DNA of 64,000 bases from Tipula vernalis (lineage: Eukaryota; Arthropoda; Insecta; Diptera; Tipulidae): the NCBI GenBank assembly GCA_958295665.1, contig OY282558.1, positions 30,153,045 through 30,217,044 of the forward strand, read 5' to 3'. Positions 34,462-47,290 of this stretch are shown piece by piece (positions within the stretch are counted from its first letter, which is position 1; every line of letters begins with the position of its first letter). Under the pieces are notes generated by a model, which was not told where the DNA came from, made no database searches, and saw nothing but the letters and a program-made list of their open reading frames with translations. The translations under genes and the position numbers were made by a program.

Positions 34462-35963
34462 GTAAGATCGATATTACAATTACAATACATATAACCCACA
34501 ACCAATTATCTATGAAATATTGCATTTTGTGGTTTTATAAAAAAACCTAACCGCTAAATTTTATGATTTTTACGTAATAAACGATTATGTACTGTGTACC
34601 TCGCCATAGTTATAAAGATAGTTTTCCTTTTAAAAAATCGATTGAACGAAATAATTTGTTTCTCTTGTCGATATAACAACAGTACAACAAAACATGTTGG
34701 GTTCGTCGCTTTGGTTGGAGTCTGTTGTTGTTTCCTCATTTCACAAATAGATTTTTTTTTTTTTTTTTTGATAAATAAGTTGTAAAATCAAGATCTGAGA
34801 TTTTTTTTTTTTTTTCAATTAAGTGATTTGAATCAGATGATCTTTAAACAACGTGGATATATCGGAAACATTTAAACGGTATCTACCGCGACTTCCAGAT
34901 ATTACAAAATCTTGAGAATTAATATTAATAAGCCTATCTCATTAAGTGGTTAACACATATAAGATTAAGTATTTATTTATTGCTATTTTCATGATACATT
35001 GCCTTGCTGACTCAAATTGTATACAAATTAAAAAAAATAAAAATTACAACTCAAACATCACGTTTCACCGATTATAGAATAAAACCATAACCAAAAAAAA
35101 AAAACACAGAATAACGACGACGAGAGAAAAAAAAAGAAGAATTAAAAATCCAATAAATTCATTTCCCATCTGTGCTGTGTGTTGCGCGCACATTCACATG
35201 AAAAACTCCATCGCATCTAACAACCATAAATTAATTAAAAGACAGAATAAATTATCAAAAAAATATGACCATCCATCCAATCCATCGCGAGACGAACGAT
35301 AATAATCATCATTCCATCAAACACAAATCATATCCAAATGATGATGATCATCAACCGCGCACCATCATCATTATATTACTTGTGTGTGTGTATGTTGTTG
35401 TGTAAGCTGCACAAACAAATCAAAAGGAACGAACGAACAAAAATATTTCTTTTTAATTCATTAAACGTTTTTATTCATAAGAAATTATTATTATTTATTT
35501 ATTTCTTATTTATTTATTTATTTATTAAGAAAAGCGAAACATATGAGAAACAAAAAGAAGTTATATAAAATTTATAACGACATCGCGAAAATAACTCGCG
35601 AAATTGTTGTTGATGGTCTTTAAGAGTTGCTTTATCTTATAAAAAAAAGAAAAATTAAATGTCTGAGAGATAGGTACGTCGTACAAGAGACAAGTGTGCA
35701 AATTAAAATATAGATGCGCGAGGCGGCTACTGTATGATTTTAGTTAAAGGATTTTGGTCGCGCTGAATTTAAATAAATTATTATCAGTCGTTTAACTGTA
35801 CGTTCAGTGACATTTCAATTTTATTTCATTTTATTTGTATTTAATATTCCTATCCTTTAGCTATGGAAAGGTTGTCTTTGAACGAATTTGATTAGAATAC
35901 TAATGTATAGCTAGCTAGCTACCTATAAATATATATAAATAAATATTTTATTTCTTTTCGCAG
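34462..35963 (+). other. ft: fat intron of 1.5 kb
   Basis: GTAAGA at the donor and TTTCGCAG at the acceptor. Contents are A/T runs (34749-34769, 34801-34815), ATTT repeats at about 35490-35525 and GT-rich patches near 35380. No gene or transposon is seen. Confidence 0.85.
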
Positions 35964-36894
35964 GTTACAATTGTACTAAAAGATGTAAACGATTTAGCAC
36001 CAAGTTTTATAACGGCCAACGAAACAAGTGTTGCTGAAAATATACCAATAAATACTGTCGTTATGGCAATAAAGGCAATCGATCGTGACGAAGGTCGTAA
36101 TGGTTATATTGAGTATAGTTTGAATACAGATTCAGCGATACCGTTTACATTAGGATCCGTCGATGGATTATTACGTGTGTCCGGCAAATTAGATCGTGAA
36201 TTAAAATCACATTATAAACTAATGGTGATGGCAAAAGATCGTGGTGAACCGCCAAAATCGACTCACACTCAAATACAAGTGAAAATTTTGGACGAGAATG
36301 ATAATAGTCCGATATTTGATCCGAAACAGTATAGTGCTTCGATTGCAGAAAATGCTAGTATTGGTGCTAGCGTTCTACAAGTTTCGGCTACCGATATAGA
36401 CGAGGGTGCAAATGGGCGAGTACGTTTTTCAATCGCCGCCGGTGATGACAATCGTGATTTTAGTATTAGTGAGGATTCGGGAATAGTTCGGGTTGCAAAA
36501 AATTTAAATTACGAACGAAAATCACGTTATATATTGTTGGTGCGTGCCGAGGACTGTGCCAGTGATGTGGGCAATAGTGAATCACGATTTGATACGGCCG
36601 AGCTAACGATCACCATCACCGATATAAATGATAATCCACCAACATTTTTGGATTCACCATATTTAGCCTATGTTATGGAAAATGTTATACCACCAAATAG
36701 TGGTTATGTTATAACAGTGCAAGCGTACGATGCAGATACACCACCATTCAATTCACAAGTACGGTATTTCCTGAAAGAAGGTGATGCTGATTTATTCCGG
36801 ATAAATGCGTCGACCGGTGAAATATCACTACTTCGTGCACTCGATCGTGAAACACAAGCGGAATACACATTAACCTTAGTCGCAATGGATACAG
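35964..36894 (+). CDS. ft: fat cadherin, large internal exon (three linkers)
   Basis: This exon has 310 codons plus one base. Linkers are DVNDLAPSF (residues 7-15), DENDNSPIF (110-118) and DINDNPPTF (220-228). LDRE motifs precede the second and third repeat ends (for example KLDRELKSHY and ALDRETQAEY). The acceptor is CGCAG and the donor G/GTAAGA, so it ends at phase 1 after MDT. Blocks such as KQYSASIAENASIGA, SPYLAYVMENV and QVRYFLKEGDADLFRINAS match Drosophila Fat almost word for word as I recall it, which fixes the identity as ft rather than fat2 or dachsous. There is no membrane segment, because this is mid-ectodomain. The next exon is not in the window. Confidence 0.93.
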
Positions 36895-38046
36895 GTAAGA
36901 ATTTTATTATTTAAATATATACAGAGCCGAGATCTTGAAAAATTAAATCAACATATTTATTGTCTGTTTATTTTTCTCGTACAATTTGAAATTTTCTAGT
37001 ACATACTTCAAACAGTACTTCAACACTCGTCTTTCTCGTCTACTTGAGTGTAAAAATTACATTTTGTGTTTATTTTTTGTTGTAAAGAAATTTGTTTTGT
37101 TTTGTCATGTGACATGTCATATAACATTTCATAAAAAAAAAACATAATTACGATTTTGTTTTGTTTTGTTGCTTCTAAGAATGCGATATTTTATGTTTTT
37201 TTGATTTTATGCAAATTTATATTGCCAGACAGTAAAGAACAACCGTGTCTTTGTATATTGCACGTACTCGAAATGAAAAATGTATGATCATAATTATTGT
37301 GCTTTTCATAAATTTTAGTCGTTGTGTCGTCGCTTATACAAAATATGCAAACGCAAAAATGTATTTTATGTTTTCTGTTGCGTTTTAATTTTTTTTTTTT
37401 TTTTTTAAAGACAGATGATAAAATGGATCTTATACCTCAAGTGATATTTAAATATATAGTTTTTCTGTTTCTGGAGACATTTAAATTCTACAGTTATACA
37501 GTTTAATTTTATAATCCTAATTAAAAATTAATTACCTGTAATTAATTTCAAATATAATTTTTATTTGCAATTGAAAAGCCAAATTTTTAGATGAATAACA
37601 AATTGTTTAAACAATGTTCTGGTGAAATGAAACTGAAAGTGGATTAAAGTATTTACTTGGCTTGAAAATCTATTGGAAATTTTAGATTTTTCCATGATAC
37701 ATGAAGCAAACGAAAAGTTCCATGAAAAGTATTGAGATAAGAAAAGGCGCCGGCCGTGAATGCAGCTAGACACCCGAAATTTCTCAGGTCACAATTATAC
37801 CCCACCAACCAAACAATTTACTGGCACCTTTAGCATTATGTCATTGATTGTTTGTTTGCCTTATGAGGTTTAATGTTTCGTAAACGTTGTAGGGTTAGAC
37901 TTAAAACCTACGAAAATTATTTTTAACGAAAGCCCAAACATTTACCTATACGTAAAAATATATCATCGTATGTTTGTTTTAGTGGGAATATAGACAGTTT
38001 CGAATAAATAAAGAATTGACGTTAAGTACTATGTTAAATTTTTTTT

Positions 38047-38588
38047 ATACATGGGTGTGTTATATTTTCATACGAACAAAATACAAAATCTTCATTGTAA
38101 AGGAATTCATTTATGAATGAGAAAGTGTCAATTGAACAAAATAAAGCAGGAATTTCAAGCAGAATTTCAACAAGTATCGCCCAGTAGATCTGCCATATTT
38201 AGATTGGTTAAGAAATTTAAAATATTCGGGATAATTAAAAATTAACATCAATCTACCCCAAAAATCACTCACACAGAACTAGATAAATCGCCATTACATT
38301 CTCAAAAGGTTACTGTTTAGTGTGCTTTATCGGCAAGTTATTTTCAGCTGCTTGATCCACACTTTATCAATTATAATAGGATTCACCGTGTTCACCGGAT
38401 TTAAACTTCTGTTACTTTTTTCTATGCGGGGCTATTTAAAAGATCGGGTGTACATTGATAACCCAAGAGATATGAGTAAATTGGAAAACGCGATTCGAAC
38501 GAACGTAGGTGAAATTATAACTGATCTTCTCCTCTGGGTTATTAATTTCATTGATTTACTGTTTAAAAAAAGGACACCCTGTATTTTT
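38047..38588 (+). pseudogene. mariner-family transposon remnant
   Basis: The 3' part encodes MRGYLKDRVYIDNPRDMSKL and then ENAIRTNVGEI, the C-terminal block of mariner transposases (WGYLKSRVY...P.....LK..I...I). Earlier pieces (KQNFNKYRPVDLPYLDWL near 38150-38210; SPLHSQKVTV near 38290-38320) come from the N-terminal and catalytic regions, with large deletions between. The right end GGACACCCTGTATTTTTTCC and a decayed left end TACATGGGTGTG are consistent with inverted repeats. Stops and deletions make it dead. It is a different family from the intact mariner at 11885. Confidence 0.7.
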
Positions 38589-41500
38589 TCCTAATTAGAA
38601 TAAGCATACAACTGAACCACAGAATAATAAACAACCAAAAGCGATATTGCAGGAACCAACAACATTTTTGTTCTTACAAGGTCAAAAAAAATAGTCGAAA
38701 AGATCCCATATAAAAGCCGCGTTATGTCACTTCTATGTGTTCTGTGACTAAATATTGAAGTGTGTAGGTTTCGCTTTGACTTCATCAATGTTTTAAGTTT
38801 GGTTAATCATAATAAGGATGTTGAAACTTGCATGAGTTGAAACAAATGGTAAATGGTTTACTAATTCATTCGACTTGACTTTGTAGAGTTTAATGAATAT
38901 AGTGTCGTTTATGGTGACGCTCTTTATACTTGTTTTTTCAAGTGGCTTGTATTGGTATGAGTCCTAAGTTTTTGTAACATTAGTGTATTGCTTTCAACCA
39001 AAGTTAGTTACACATAAATTTTGGTCAAATTTTGTTCGTTTGTTTCAGATGTCAATTAGACTCATGTGGTAGGAATTCAAACTAAAAATTAATATTTTTT
39101 GTTGAACGGTAATGCAATAATTGATCCGTCCGCGAAAGAACCGTACCTTGGACACTACATTGAAATTTTATTGAGCAAATTTGGTCTTTCTGTTAAACTT
39201 CAAAATATAAAATGAATGACATTTCGTCGATTCACTAGTAAAGTATAGGCTATTTAAATAGATGTGACTTGCTATATTGGAGTGGAATTGGCGTGAGCAA
39301 TAATATTGGGTCAATAAAAATGTGTGTCTTATTAAATGGTCGAACTAACTCTCAAGTTACCCGCGTTACGAATGTCCCTGTTGAAAGATATCTAGTTGGA
39401 GTTCATTGCATTAAATTATTAAAAAAAAAATCCCTTAAAGTTAACCGTTTTTCTACAACTGCAAATACGACCGGTTGAGAAACCGTATCCTGATCTTGGG
39501 CCGAAAATTTTATTGAGCAAATTTCAGTAAATATATAACGTCCGGTCGATAGTGTGATTATTTTAGTTTACCGTACATGCCATTTTGGACAGATCCTGTG
39601 CTAATAAATTTGTTGTCTATATAAGAATATGCAAATGGATGTCTTCAATAATTTTGGATATTTCAATTGCTAATGGAATAGGGAGTTAGAGATGAATTGA
39701 TGATTATTCTAATATTTTCAACAAAATAAAACTAAACCAAAGTTGAGTTTTAATATGAATTAAGTTTGTAATTAATTGTGCTTGTTGAGAAATTCATGTT
39801 AAAATGTTTCTTCGATCAAAGAGCAAGACAAGAGAAATGATCGATTTCCATCATAGTTCGAACGTTATCGAAATAGAACGCGTTGAATTATTATTAAAAT
39901 TGTCGGTTTCATTCAAATTAGAATAGTTAGATTACTGATGGGGGCGGAACTCATATTTCAAATGGAACTCGTTATTTGATTTGATTATTGCTTAATTCTA
40001 TTCAAGGCGGCATTATATCGCTATAGTTTGCATGATAACATGAGTGGCAGGTTGTTCATTTTTTTTTTTTTTTGCTTGCCAATGTGTAATAAATAAGAAT
40101 TCCAACTAATTGGTCCCTAAAGTAAATAAGTACAAAACATTTGCAGGCCACATCCGGTCATGATGAGCTAAATCATTAAATATTTAAAATTGGTTAATCT
40201 TGCCTCTTTTAAAATGTTCAAAATTTCTTTACCCGTTAAGGGATTTCTGACACTCCACACAATTTTCTTATTTAATAAACTATTTAAGCGAAGGTTGTGA
40301 AGGAGTGCTTTACTTCAAGTGTCCTTCAAGTATGTTTCGAATTGTTGATGCGGTATTGAGCTTTAAATCTTTCCTTTTAGAAGCACTGCTATATAGAACC
40401 TAAATATTACCATATACAAACGCATTAAATATTCATTATAAACAATCAATAAAACAACAAGATACCACCTTAGAATAGATAAATAGCTCAACTATATAAA
40501 TTGGATTTTGTGTATTTAAAAACACCTCGCGCCATTGAGCTTTAAACCGATTAAATATATTACATAATTAGAATATCACATAAGATATACAGCAACAAAG
40601 TATGTATAGGTAAACAAATAAGAACTTAAATTATCGGATTAAACGAAATTGGCTAACAAAAATTCACACGAAAATAACATAAAATCACGGATATTACCGC
40701 GATATAATTTTTATTGTTATTATAATTTCGATCATGCAAATTGTGTGTATGACGTGATTTTTAAGATTTTTTTTTTTTATTATTGTCATACTGTAACCCT
40801 TACCAAATCGTGTATTTCTGTGTGGCGGCCAATCTATTATTTATTTATACATAAAGTTATATAAAAACTGGCTTACAATTTATGATTATAGGAGCGTCCA
40901 TTTTATTTATATGCCGATTATACGATTTATTCTATAGACTCTTAACATCTTGGGTGTTCATGTTATTATTGTTATAATGGAAATAATAAATATAGACATT
41001 TTAAGACAATAATCATAAGATGACATTATAGTTTATTTGTAGAGCGAGAGGCTAAAATGATGTAGGCATTTTTAAAGTGGTAGTTAGTTGTGCGATCATA
41101 TCCCATATACATATGTACATACCTATAAAACCTATAATTCTTAGAAATTACGAATATTGTTCAACATTTCATTTTAAATTACCCGCATAAATCGAATGTT
41201 GGATTATTTATTTGGGTGTTCTCCATCGAAAGATCGACGACTTATAATAGATTTTCAAACTTATATCATCACCGTTCAACTGTAGCAATGGATAATAATT
41301 AACGCAAAACCATAAAATATTTTTTTTTTTTTTTTTTTTTTTGCGTCAGTGCTAATCAAATTGATTTTAAACTTTTCTTAATTTTGATTCGTTTTTTTGT
41401 TTTTGTTTTGTTTTGTTTGCCTTCTTTATTGTATCCGTCTTATTAAATTTCTTGTTTAATTTGTTTACCAACACCACAATCTAAAGCTAAACGAACAAAA

Positions 41501-44209
41501 AGTTAAACTATTATTTTATTAAGAAGATCCATTAAAAATTAAAAGAATATCATCAAGAATGGAACTCCGCCTTAAAAAACTTAATAATAATAATAACCAA
41601 CAACAACAACAAAATCATAATTTTAAAAGATAAAAAAGACAACAACAACCACAACAGTGTCTTTATAAAACTTGTCAACCATCTTTTTGTTATATGTACA
41701 TCTATACATGTCTTTATACACACAAAATTGTTTCTTAATTTCGTGTGTGCGTGCGTGTGTGTCTCTGCGCGAACATTGCTTTGTTGTATATTATGTTGCT
41801 TAAAGAGCACATTAAAATGAAACGACATTAATTAATTGTCTGAATCCGACCAATCGTCATTATCATCGTGAGCACAAACAACAGAATTATTTTTTGTTGT
41901 ATCCATATATTAAAAATTCCAAAAAAATATTTGGAAAAGATAATTATGTCGGTTTGGGAACACAATTAAAGCGACCATTTTGTGAGATGCGTTTATTTTC
42001 TTTTTATGATTCGCCATTTTTTGTATATACATATAACATGGAGATGGTAAATTCCAATTTCAAATTAATGTTCCACATGGCTAATTCCCAATACAATTGT
42101 ATATATAGGTGTACAGTAAAATCTAAATTAACTCTAATCAATCAATAATTTTAATTACAAAAAAAAAAAAATTCAATTAATTTTCTGCATTGCTGAATTG
42201 AAATCGTTATAAATCAGTAAAAAAAAATAAAAAATAAAAATTAGAATTTAATTCGCGGAACGCAACTGTTACGGTGGTCCAGATATGTATGTTTCTTTTG
42301 CGCGCGCTACGTAAATTCTAATTTCTAATTTTAATTGTCAAGCTTCTGGCGGTAAATTTGTTCAGTTCTATACTTAAACGAATAATCGATTGCAATAAAA
42401 TATCATACGTACATACATATATGTATTTAAATCGTTTGTTGTGTAATCAAAATCAAGGATTTCCGCTAAGCGAGAGATAATTATAAATTACTTTTGGTAA
42501 GAACAAAAGAAATTAAAGTTATACATATAAGAAACTCCAACCCACTTAATAATAGTTTGCATTTTATATTTAAATGTACGGAGTAAATAAAAAGGGGTGA
42601 ACACAAGTTTCCTTATTGGTCGAATGGTTTGGTGGTACTTACATATATAGAAGACCAAGAAGAATACACATAATAACCAGCTGAAAAGATGCCTATGGCC
42701 TACTAAGTAATTCGATTTTTTATTTTTTTTTCTTTATCATTCATTTATACCATATTATGATAATGTATGTAAGTTCGTAAAACATTCTACATGAAAAAAT
42801 TCATGCATGGTAAATATTATGTTATCATTATTATTATTACTATTATTTTTATTATTATTATTATTTCTATATGCATACAATAAGACATCCCATTTTTGTG
42901 ATTAAATTCTTGTTTCTTCTCGTACATGCAAACTATATACGAGTACATTTACAAAAGACGGAAAATTGAAAAATATAAAAAACTCTGAGGTTTGTTTCTT
43001 TTTTTTTTAATAAGTAATTATCCTCCTAACCATATCTTTAATGAATTTGCGACTGTTCCAGAATTGGATTTATATTACACATTTAGCTATCTATCTATGT
43101 AATAGTTCGCTATAGATAACTATTTTATAGAACCGTATGAAAAGTGGTATGACACTTTTAATTACATAGATAGCAGATATTCTGTACATACTGTAAATGT
43201 GGACAGTTAAACCGCTGAAATTTATTCGTATTTGACGAAATGTTCACGAATTCAAATAATCACCTCTTTATCTAGTCTCAGCTATATAGAGTTACCAACT
43301 CTGGTGAAAGCCAAATCCAAGAATTTAGCAAATCTTAATAGAATTCAAACGCGATTCAACATAACATTAATTAAAATAGCTTAGATGCTTAGGTTTATGA
43401 GCAACAAATTTAAAATTATAATTTATTTATGAGTTTTATACAGAATCTAATTCTCACTCAGTCTAAAAATGATGTATTTGGTTTACAAACAATACTTTCG
43501 AGAAAAACCTAATTCGTCTAAATTCCAAAATTTGAATTAAACGAACTCTGAAACTGTAATAGTTCCTATAAGTATGCTAACTTTCATAATTACACCAAAT
43601 TATAAAATTCAAAAAATGTTAAATATCAACATATGTAAATATAATTTTGAAGTCATTAAAAAAAATGTACATAGGACAAACGGTTCGCTTATTTAAATCT
43701 TGTTCCAATCAACATGTAATAGTTGTAGGAAACCGCAAAATGGAATCAATGTCGAAAAATTTGTAATAATTTCAAATCTTATTTTGCCATTCAACATTTA
43801 AATTGAATGATTGAAATTCGAATATTATCATTTATTCCGTAAGTATCTTAATTCCCAATTCCGAATAAATCCAAAGAATTCAATCTAAACTTGAGATGAA
43901 AATGCAAAACTTTTTTTATTAAAATATGTAGATGAGTTGGCAAGTTTATTCATTTCTAGTTTCAGTTTAAAGTAATTATTTCCATTCATTATTTTTTCCA
44001 GCTTTGGAAGTGGCTCGCTCTAAGTCCACTTAGTACTCCCTCGTGGAGTTGAAATTGTAATTTTTTTAAATTTTTGGTTTCATTTATTGTTATGCTCTTA
44101 TTTTATATTTAACATTTTCTTGTGACTTCTTTGTCATGGTCCGAGTTATAATTGAAGTTGAATTAATTGAGATACGCTTTAATTCATCACTAAATATCGT
44201 AAAATTTAA

Positions 44210-45117
44210 GATGGATTTTCCATACCAAATAAATATATTAATGGCGTGTGGTCCGTAAATATCTTAAACAGCGGGTATAGTTTAAAAAACGTTTCTGCCA
44301 AATGTATTGCAGTTAGTTAGTTTAAGAGTTGGATACTTATGTTTCTCGCAATTTGTGAGCAACTTTGAAGCATAAGCTATAGGTAAATCATTTTCGTTTT
44401 TCATGTGTGATTATATTGCACCACATGCAATATCTGTGCCATCCGTTGGGAGGGTTTATAAGAATGTGTTTTAGTATACATTATTACAGTTTTTGGCCAA
44501 ACTGAATAATATATTTTTACGCAATAATTGGTTTAACGACTGAGCTGTTCCAGCAAAACGCTCAACAAACTTGCTAAACTAATTGAAAAAAGCAACGAAC
44601 CATATTACGAGTATGTCATCTGCATTTTGATCCACTGGATAATTTAATATCATTGAATATTTAGACGGATCGGGTAAAATGCCACAATCAGAAATCTGAT
44701 GGCCCAAATAAGTTACTGTAGTTTGTAAAAATTATCATTTTTCTGGATTTAGTTTCACATTGTATCTCCGTATTCGTTCAAATACGTTAATGAAATTTTT
44801 ATTATGGTATCACAAAAAACAACCAAATATTACTTAATCATCAACATATAAAGGGACAGCTTCAGGAGTTAATACAGACATAGCCAATGCTGCTTAGAGA
44901 GACCTTTAATCCAAATGGTAACCTTTTGGGTCGGTACTGACCCGAATTAGTACAAAATGCTGTAACACTTCTTGAATCGGGCTCTGTTCCAATTTATTGA
45001 AATTCAAATTTCAGGTCTAATATTGAGCAGAATTTTGCACGGCCAAATTGGTCCAATATTACATCAATTATCGGCAGTGGAAATGTATCGGAAATCACTT
45101 TATTATTTAGTTGCCTA
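44210..45117 (-). pseudogene. Ty3/gypsy pol remnant, RT and RNase H part
   Basis: On the minus strand: YRQLNNKVISDTFPLPIID and ILDQFGRAKFCSILDLK, with the first RT Asp in LDLK (about 45020-45110). Then come PKRLPFG, VPLYVDD as the YxDD catalytic box (about 44840-44870), KLNPEK, and VTYLGHQISDCGI-like residues (about 44690-44730). RNase H follows with TDGTDIACGA and LPIAYASKLL (about 44370-44450), then a TDH-like box. Stops and frameshifts interrupt it, and integrase and LTRs are not recognised. The upstream half of the same RT continues beyond a 2-kb insertion, at 47153 onward. Confidence 0.85.
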
Positions 45118-45122
45118 TAAAA

Positions 45123-47152
45123 CCCAGTGGCGTAACTACAAATTCCGGGCCGCCGCAAAATTTTTCTTGGGCGCTAAAAATAATTCTTAAGCTTATGAGC
45201 AAGTAAAGCTTTTACATAAAGCTTTTAGATAAAAACTTATTCCTTGCTACTGTCGAGCCTCGCATTATTTAAAAGTATGATTTCGTGACTAGACCAAAGA
45301 AAATGTAATTTTAAAGGCCTGAAATAAACCGAGACAACTAGTAACTCAGTGATATGACGTTTTCTAAATATATCTATGAAGCAACACGAATTTCGAAAAA
45401 ATAAAAATATCGAAATAATCTCAAAAATGTCGAATTTTCAAAGTATATTTATCTTGTATATTCTTGAAAGCTCTTAAATATCGAATTATCCGTATGTATG
45501 TAACACGAAAGAAAATCATCGCGATGTAAAACGTAAATCACCTGTACATTCTTGAATAATTTCGAATAGACTAAAGCAAGAAATATCGAAATTTTGGCAA
45601 AATCTCGAAAAATCTACTAAACATGCAAGTCCTCAAACTCAAAGCTAATCACAGAACATTGCCATATAAAATTCGAATAAATTTGAAAAGCTTTAACTTG
45701 AGCTGCTAGCTTATGCTTAAAAGCTTTAGAAATGTCGGAAAGCTTAAGAAATCTAAAATATAACGCGGAACAATCACAGAAAAATTCGAATAATCTCTTT
45801 ATTGTCTGAATCTCGATTGATCTCGAACAATTTCAATAATACCGAAAATTCTGGATAATAATAAATAATGTCGGAAAGCTTGTCAAAATTTATAAAATCC
45901 CGAAAATTTCGAAATATTCCGAAAATTCGTGTGAATATAACTTAATGTTATTAATACTATTTACTAAGCAAAATGCTACTAAGGCTGTTTCCCAAACCGA
46001 TACTTACTTGTGGAACCTAACTTATTCAAATAAGTATGCTGGCGAGGTGACTTATTTTCTATCTCTTTTCTACATAAAAATCTAATTGCAATAAATAATA
46101 TTTGTCAATCTGTCAAAACATCAGAATATAAATTCATTTTATTATCAGAACATGATAACCGTGATATTTGGCTAGAGACAAGAGAGTGATAATTAAAATA
46201 AGAATTTGACTGAATTTTAAAATTTTTATTTATTTTAAGAATTAAATTTATTAATTAAATGAATAGAAAAATTTAATTATTTTTTATTTATATTTGTGCA
46301 CATAATTCGTTGCGGAATTCAGAAGCGGTGGTTTGAAATTGATGATTTTGATCTACATTTGGAACATTATCATCATTTTGAAATTCCTCATCAATATTTA
46401 TCAAGTCCCCAACATCTTAGCAAATATTATGCAGCATACAGTAAATCGCAATAATTTTTATTGAATTTTTAGTGCTGGTCTCTAGTGAGCGAAGAAAAAT
46501 ACACCTCCACCGGGTCTTTATTTGCCCAAAAGTTTCCTCAATTGCAATTCTTGCCTTGCTGTGCAGATAGTTGAATTTTTTTTCTCGCTGCGTCAAAGAG
46601 CGGTTCTCTGTAAATAGAGTGAAGACTGGTACCCACTATCACCGAGCAAATAGTAGCCTTGTGGCGGATATTTTTTATTGACATAGACATCACTATTCCT
46701 TAAAACACGTTGGTCATGAACAATAATCTCGAAAAATTTTAAAAAAGATCAAAAGATGAAATCCGAGACGATGGGTATGAAATCGGTAAGCGACGGAAAT
46801 TTCCAAAATCGGAAGAACCCCGCAAAAAACAACCGAAAAAAACACCATCACTAATTGCAAAATTGCAAAGCTTCGATTTCAAGCGAGTCTAGCAAATTTT
46901 CTTCTAAATCTACATATCTGTCAGAATCTAAAGGCATTTTCATTTCTATGGAGTCAGATTACGAGTAAAGAGTTGGAATTTTTTCACCTCCAACAACCGA
47001 GAAAAAATTGTTGGGCCTGTTTTAAGAAAATATTTAATAGCAACAGGAATCATTTCCCATTTTGTAAATTTTAAATGGTGGTCTCTTGTGGACCCCAAAA
47101 GCCATGGACCCCCGCAGCTGCTCGTGCTGCGGGTGTCTAGTTACGCCACTGG
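45123..47152. mobile_element. DNA transposon with CCAGTGGCG ends inserted in gypsy
   Basis: Terminal inverted repeats CCAGTGGCGTAACTAC (45124-45139) and its reverse complement ending at 47152 (TAGTTACGCCACTGG) bound about 2.0 kb. TAAAA stands on both sides (45118-45122 and 47153-47157), consistent with a 5-base target duplication. The flanking gypsy RT blocks continue on either side, which confirms it as an insertion. Such ends occur in several DNA-transposon groups and I cannot assign one. It contains the Harbinger-like remnant at 46294-46950. The left part, 45200-45980, is rich in degenerate TCGAAA/AATCTCGAAT words. Confidence 0.75.
46294..46950 (-). pseudogene. PIF/Harbinger-type transposase remnant
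   Basis: Minus-strand blocks in order: EIIVHDQRVLRNSDVYVN, then GYYLLGDSGYQSS with the conserved GDSGY Asp (about 46630-46665). HSKARIAIEETFGQIKTRWR follows, with the catalytic Glu (about 46500-46560), and then IIAIYCMLHNIC (about 46430-46470). These are the DDE_Tnp_4 (HARBI1-like) landmarks. A stop follows QRTAL and a frameshift occurs after it. An ATG-led stretch MKMPLDSDRYVDLEENLLDS near 46850-46940 may be the protein start, with the middle deleted. It may be the transposase of the enclosing CCAGTGGCG element or a separate insertion; the ends do not settle it. Confidence 0.75.
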
Positions 47153-47290
47153 TAAAATCTACAACAACTTTCCAATCTTTAACATGCTTTTTACATACTA
47201 CAAATCTGTAATAAATAGGTATCAAAATATTTTCGGTACGGAAATCTTTAGATACAATTTGGAATTCATGTTGTAGAGCAAATAAGTTTT
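47153..47290 (-). pseudogene. Ty3/gypsy pol remnant, start of RT
   Basis: The minus-strand stretch FRTENILIPIYYRFVVCKKH followed by VKDWKVVVDF corresponds to the first RT block (IIRPS.SP....VVVKKKDG.WR.VVDYR). It leads directly to the YRQLNNK block at 45110 once the 2-kb insertion is removed. The remaining two bases out of frame at the junction show the gypsy copy was already decaying or was altered on insertion. Upstream (47330-47814) minus-strand frames remain open but show no domain I can name. Confidence 0.7.

Noticed and set aside
44972..45190. 72-codon plus-strand frame
   Set aside because: Antisense to the gypsy reverse transcriptase and crosses the insertion junction.
45979..47030. 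Harbinger ends with TAA duplications (CTAAGGCTGTTTCCCAA and TTGGGCCTGTTTTAA)
   Set aside because: The two words do not pair as inverted repeats well enough; the second runs in the wrong direction to close the element.
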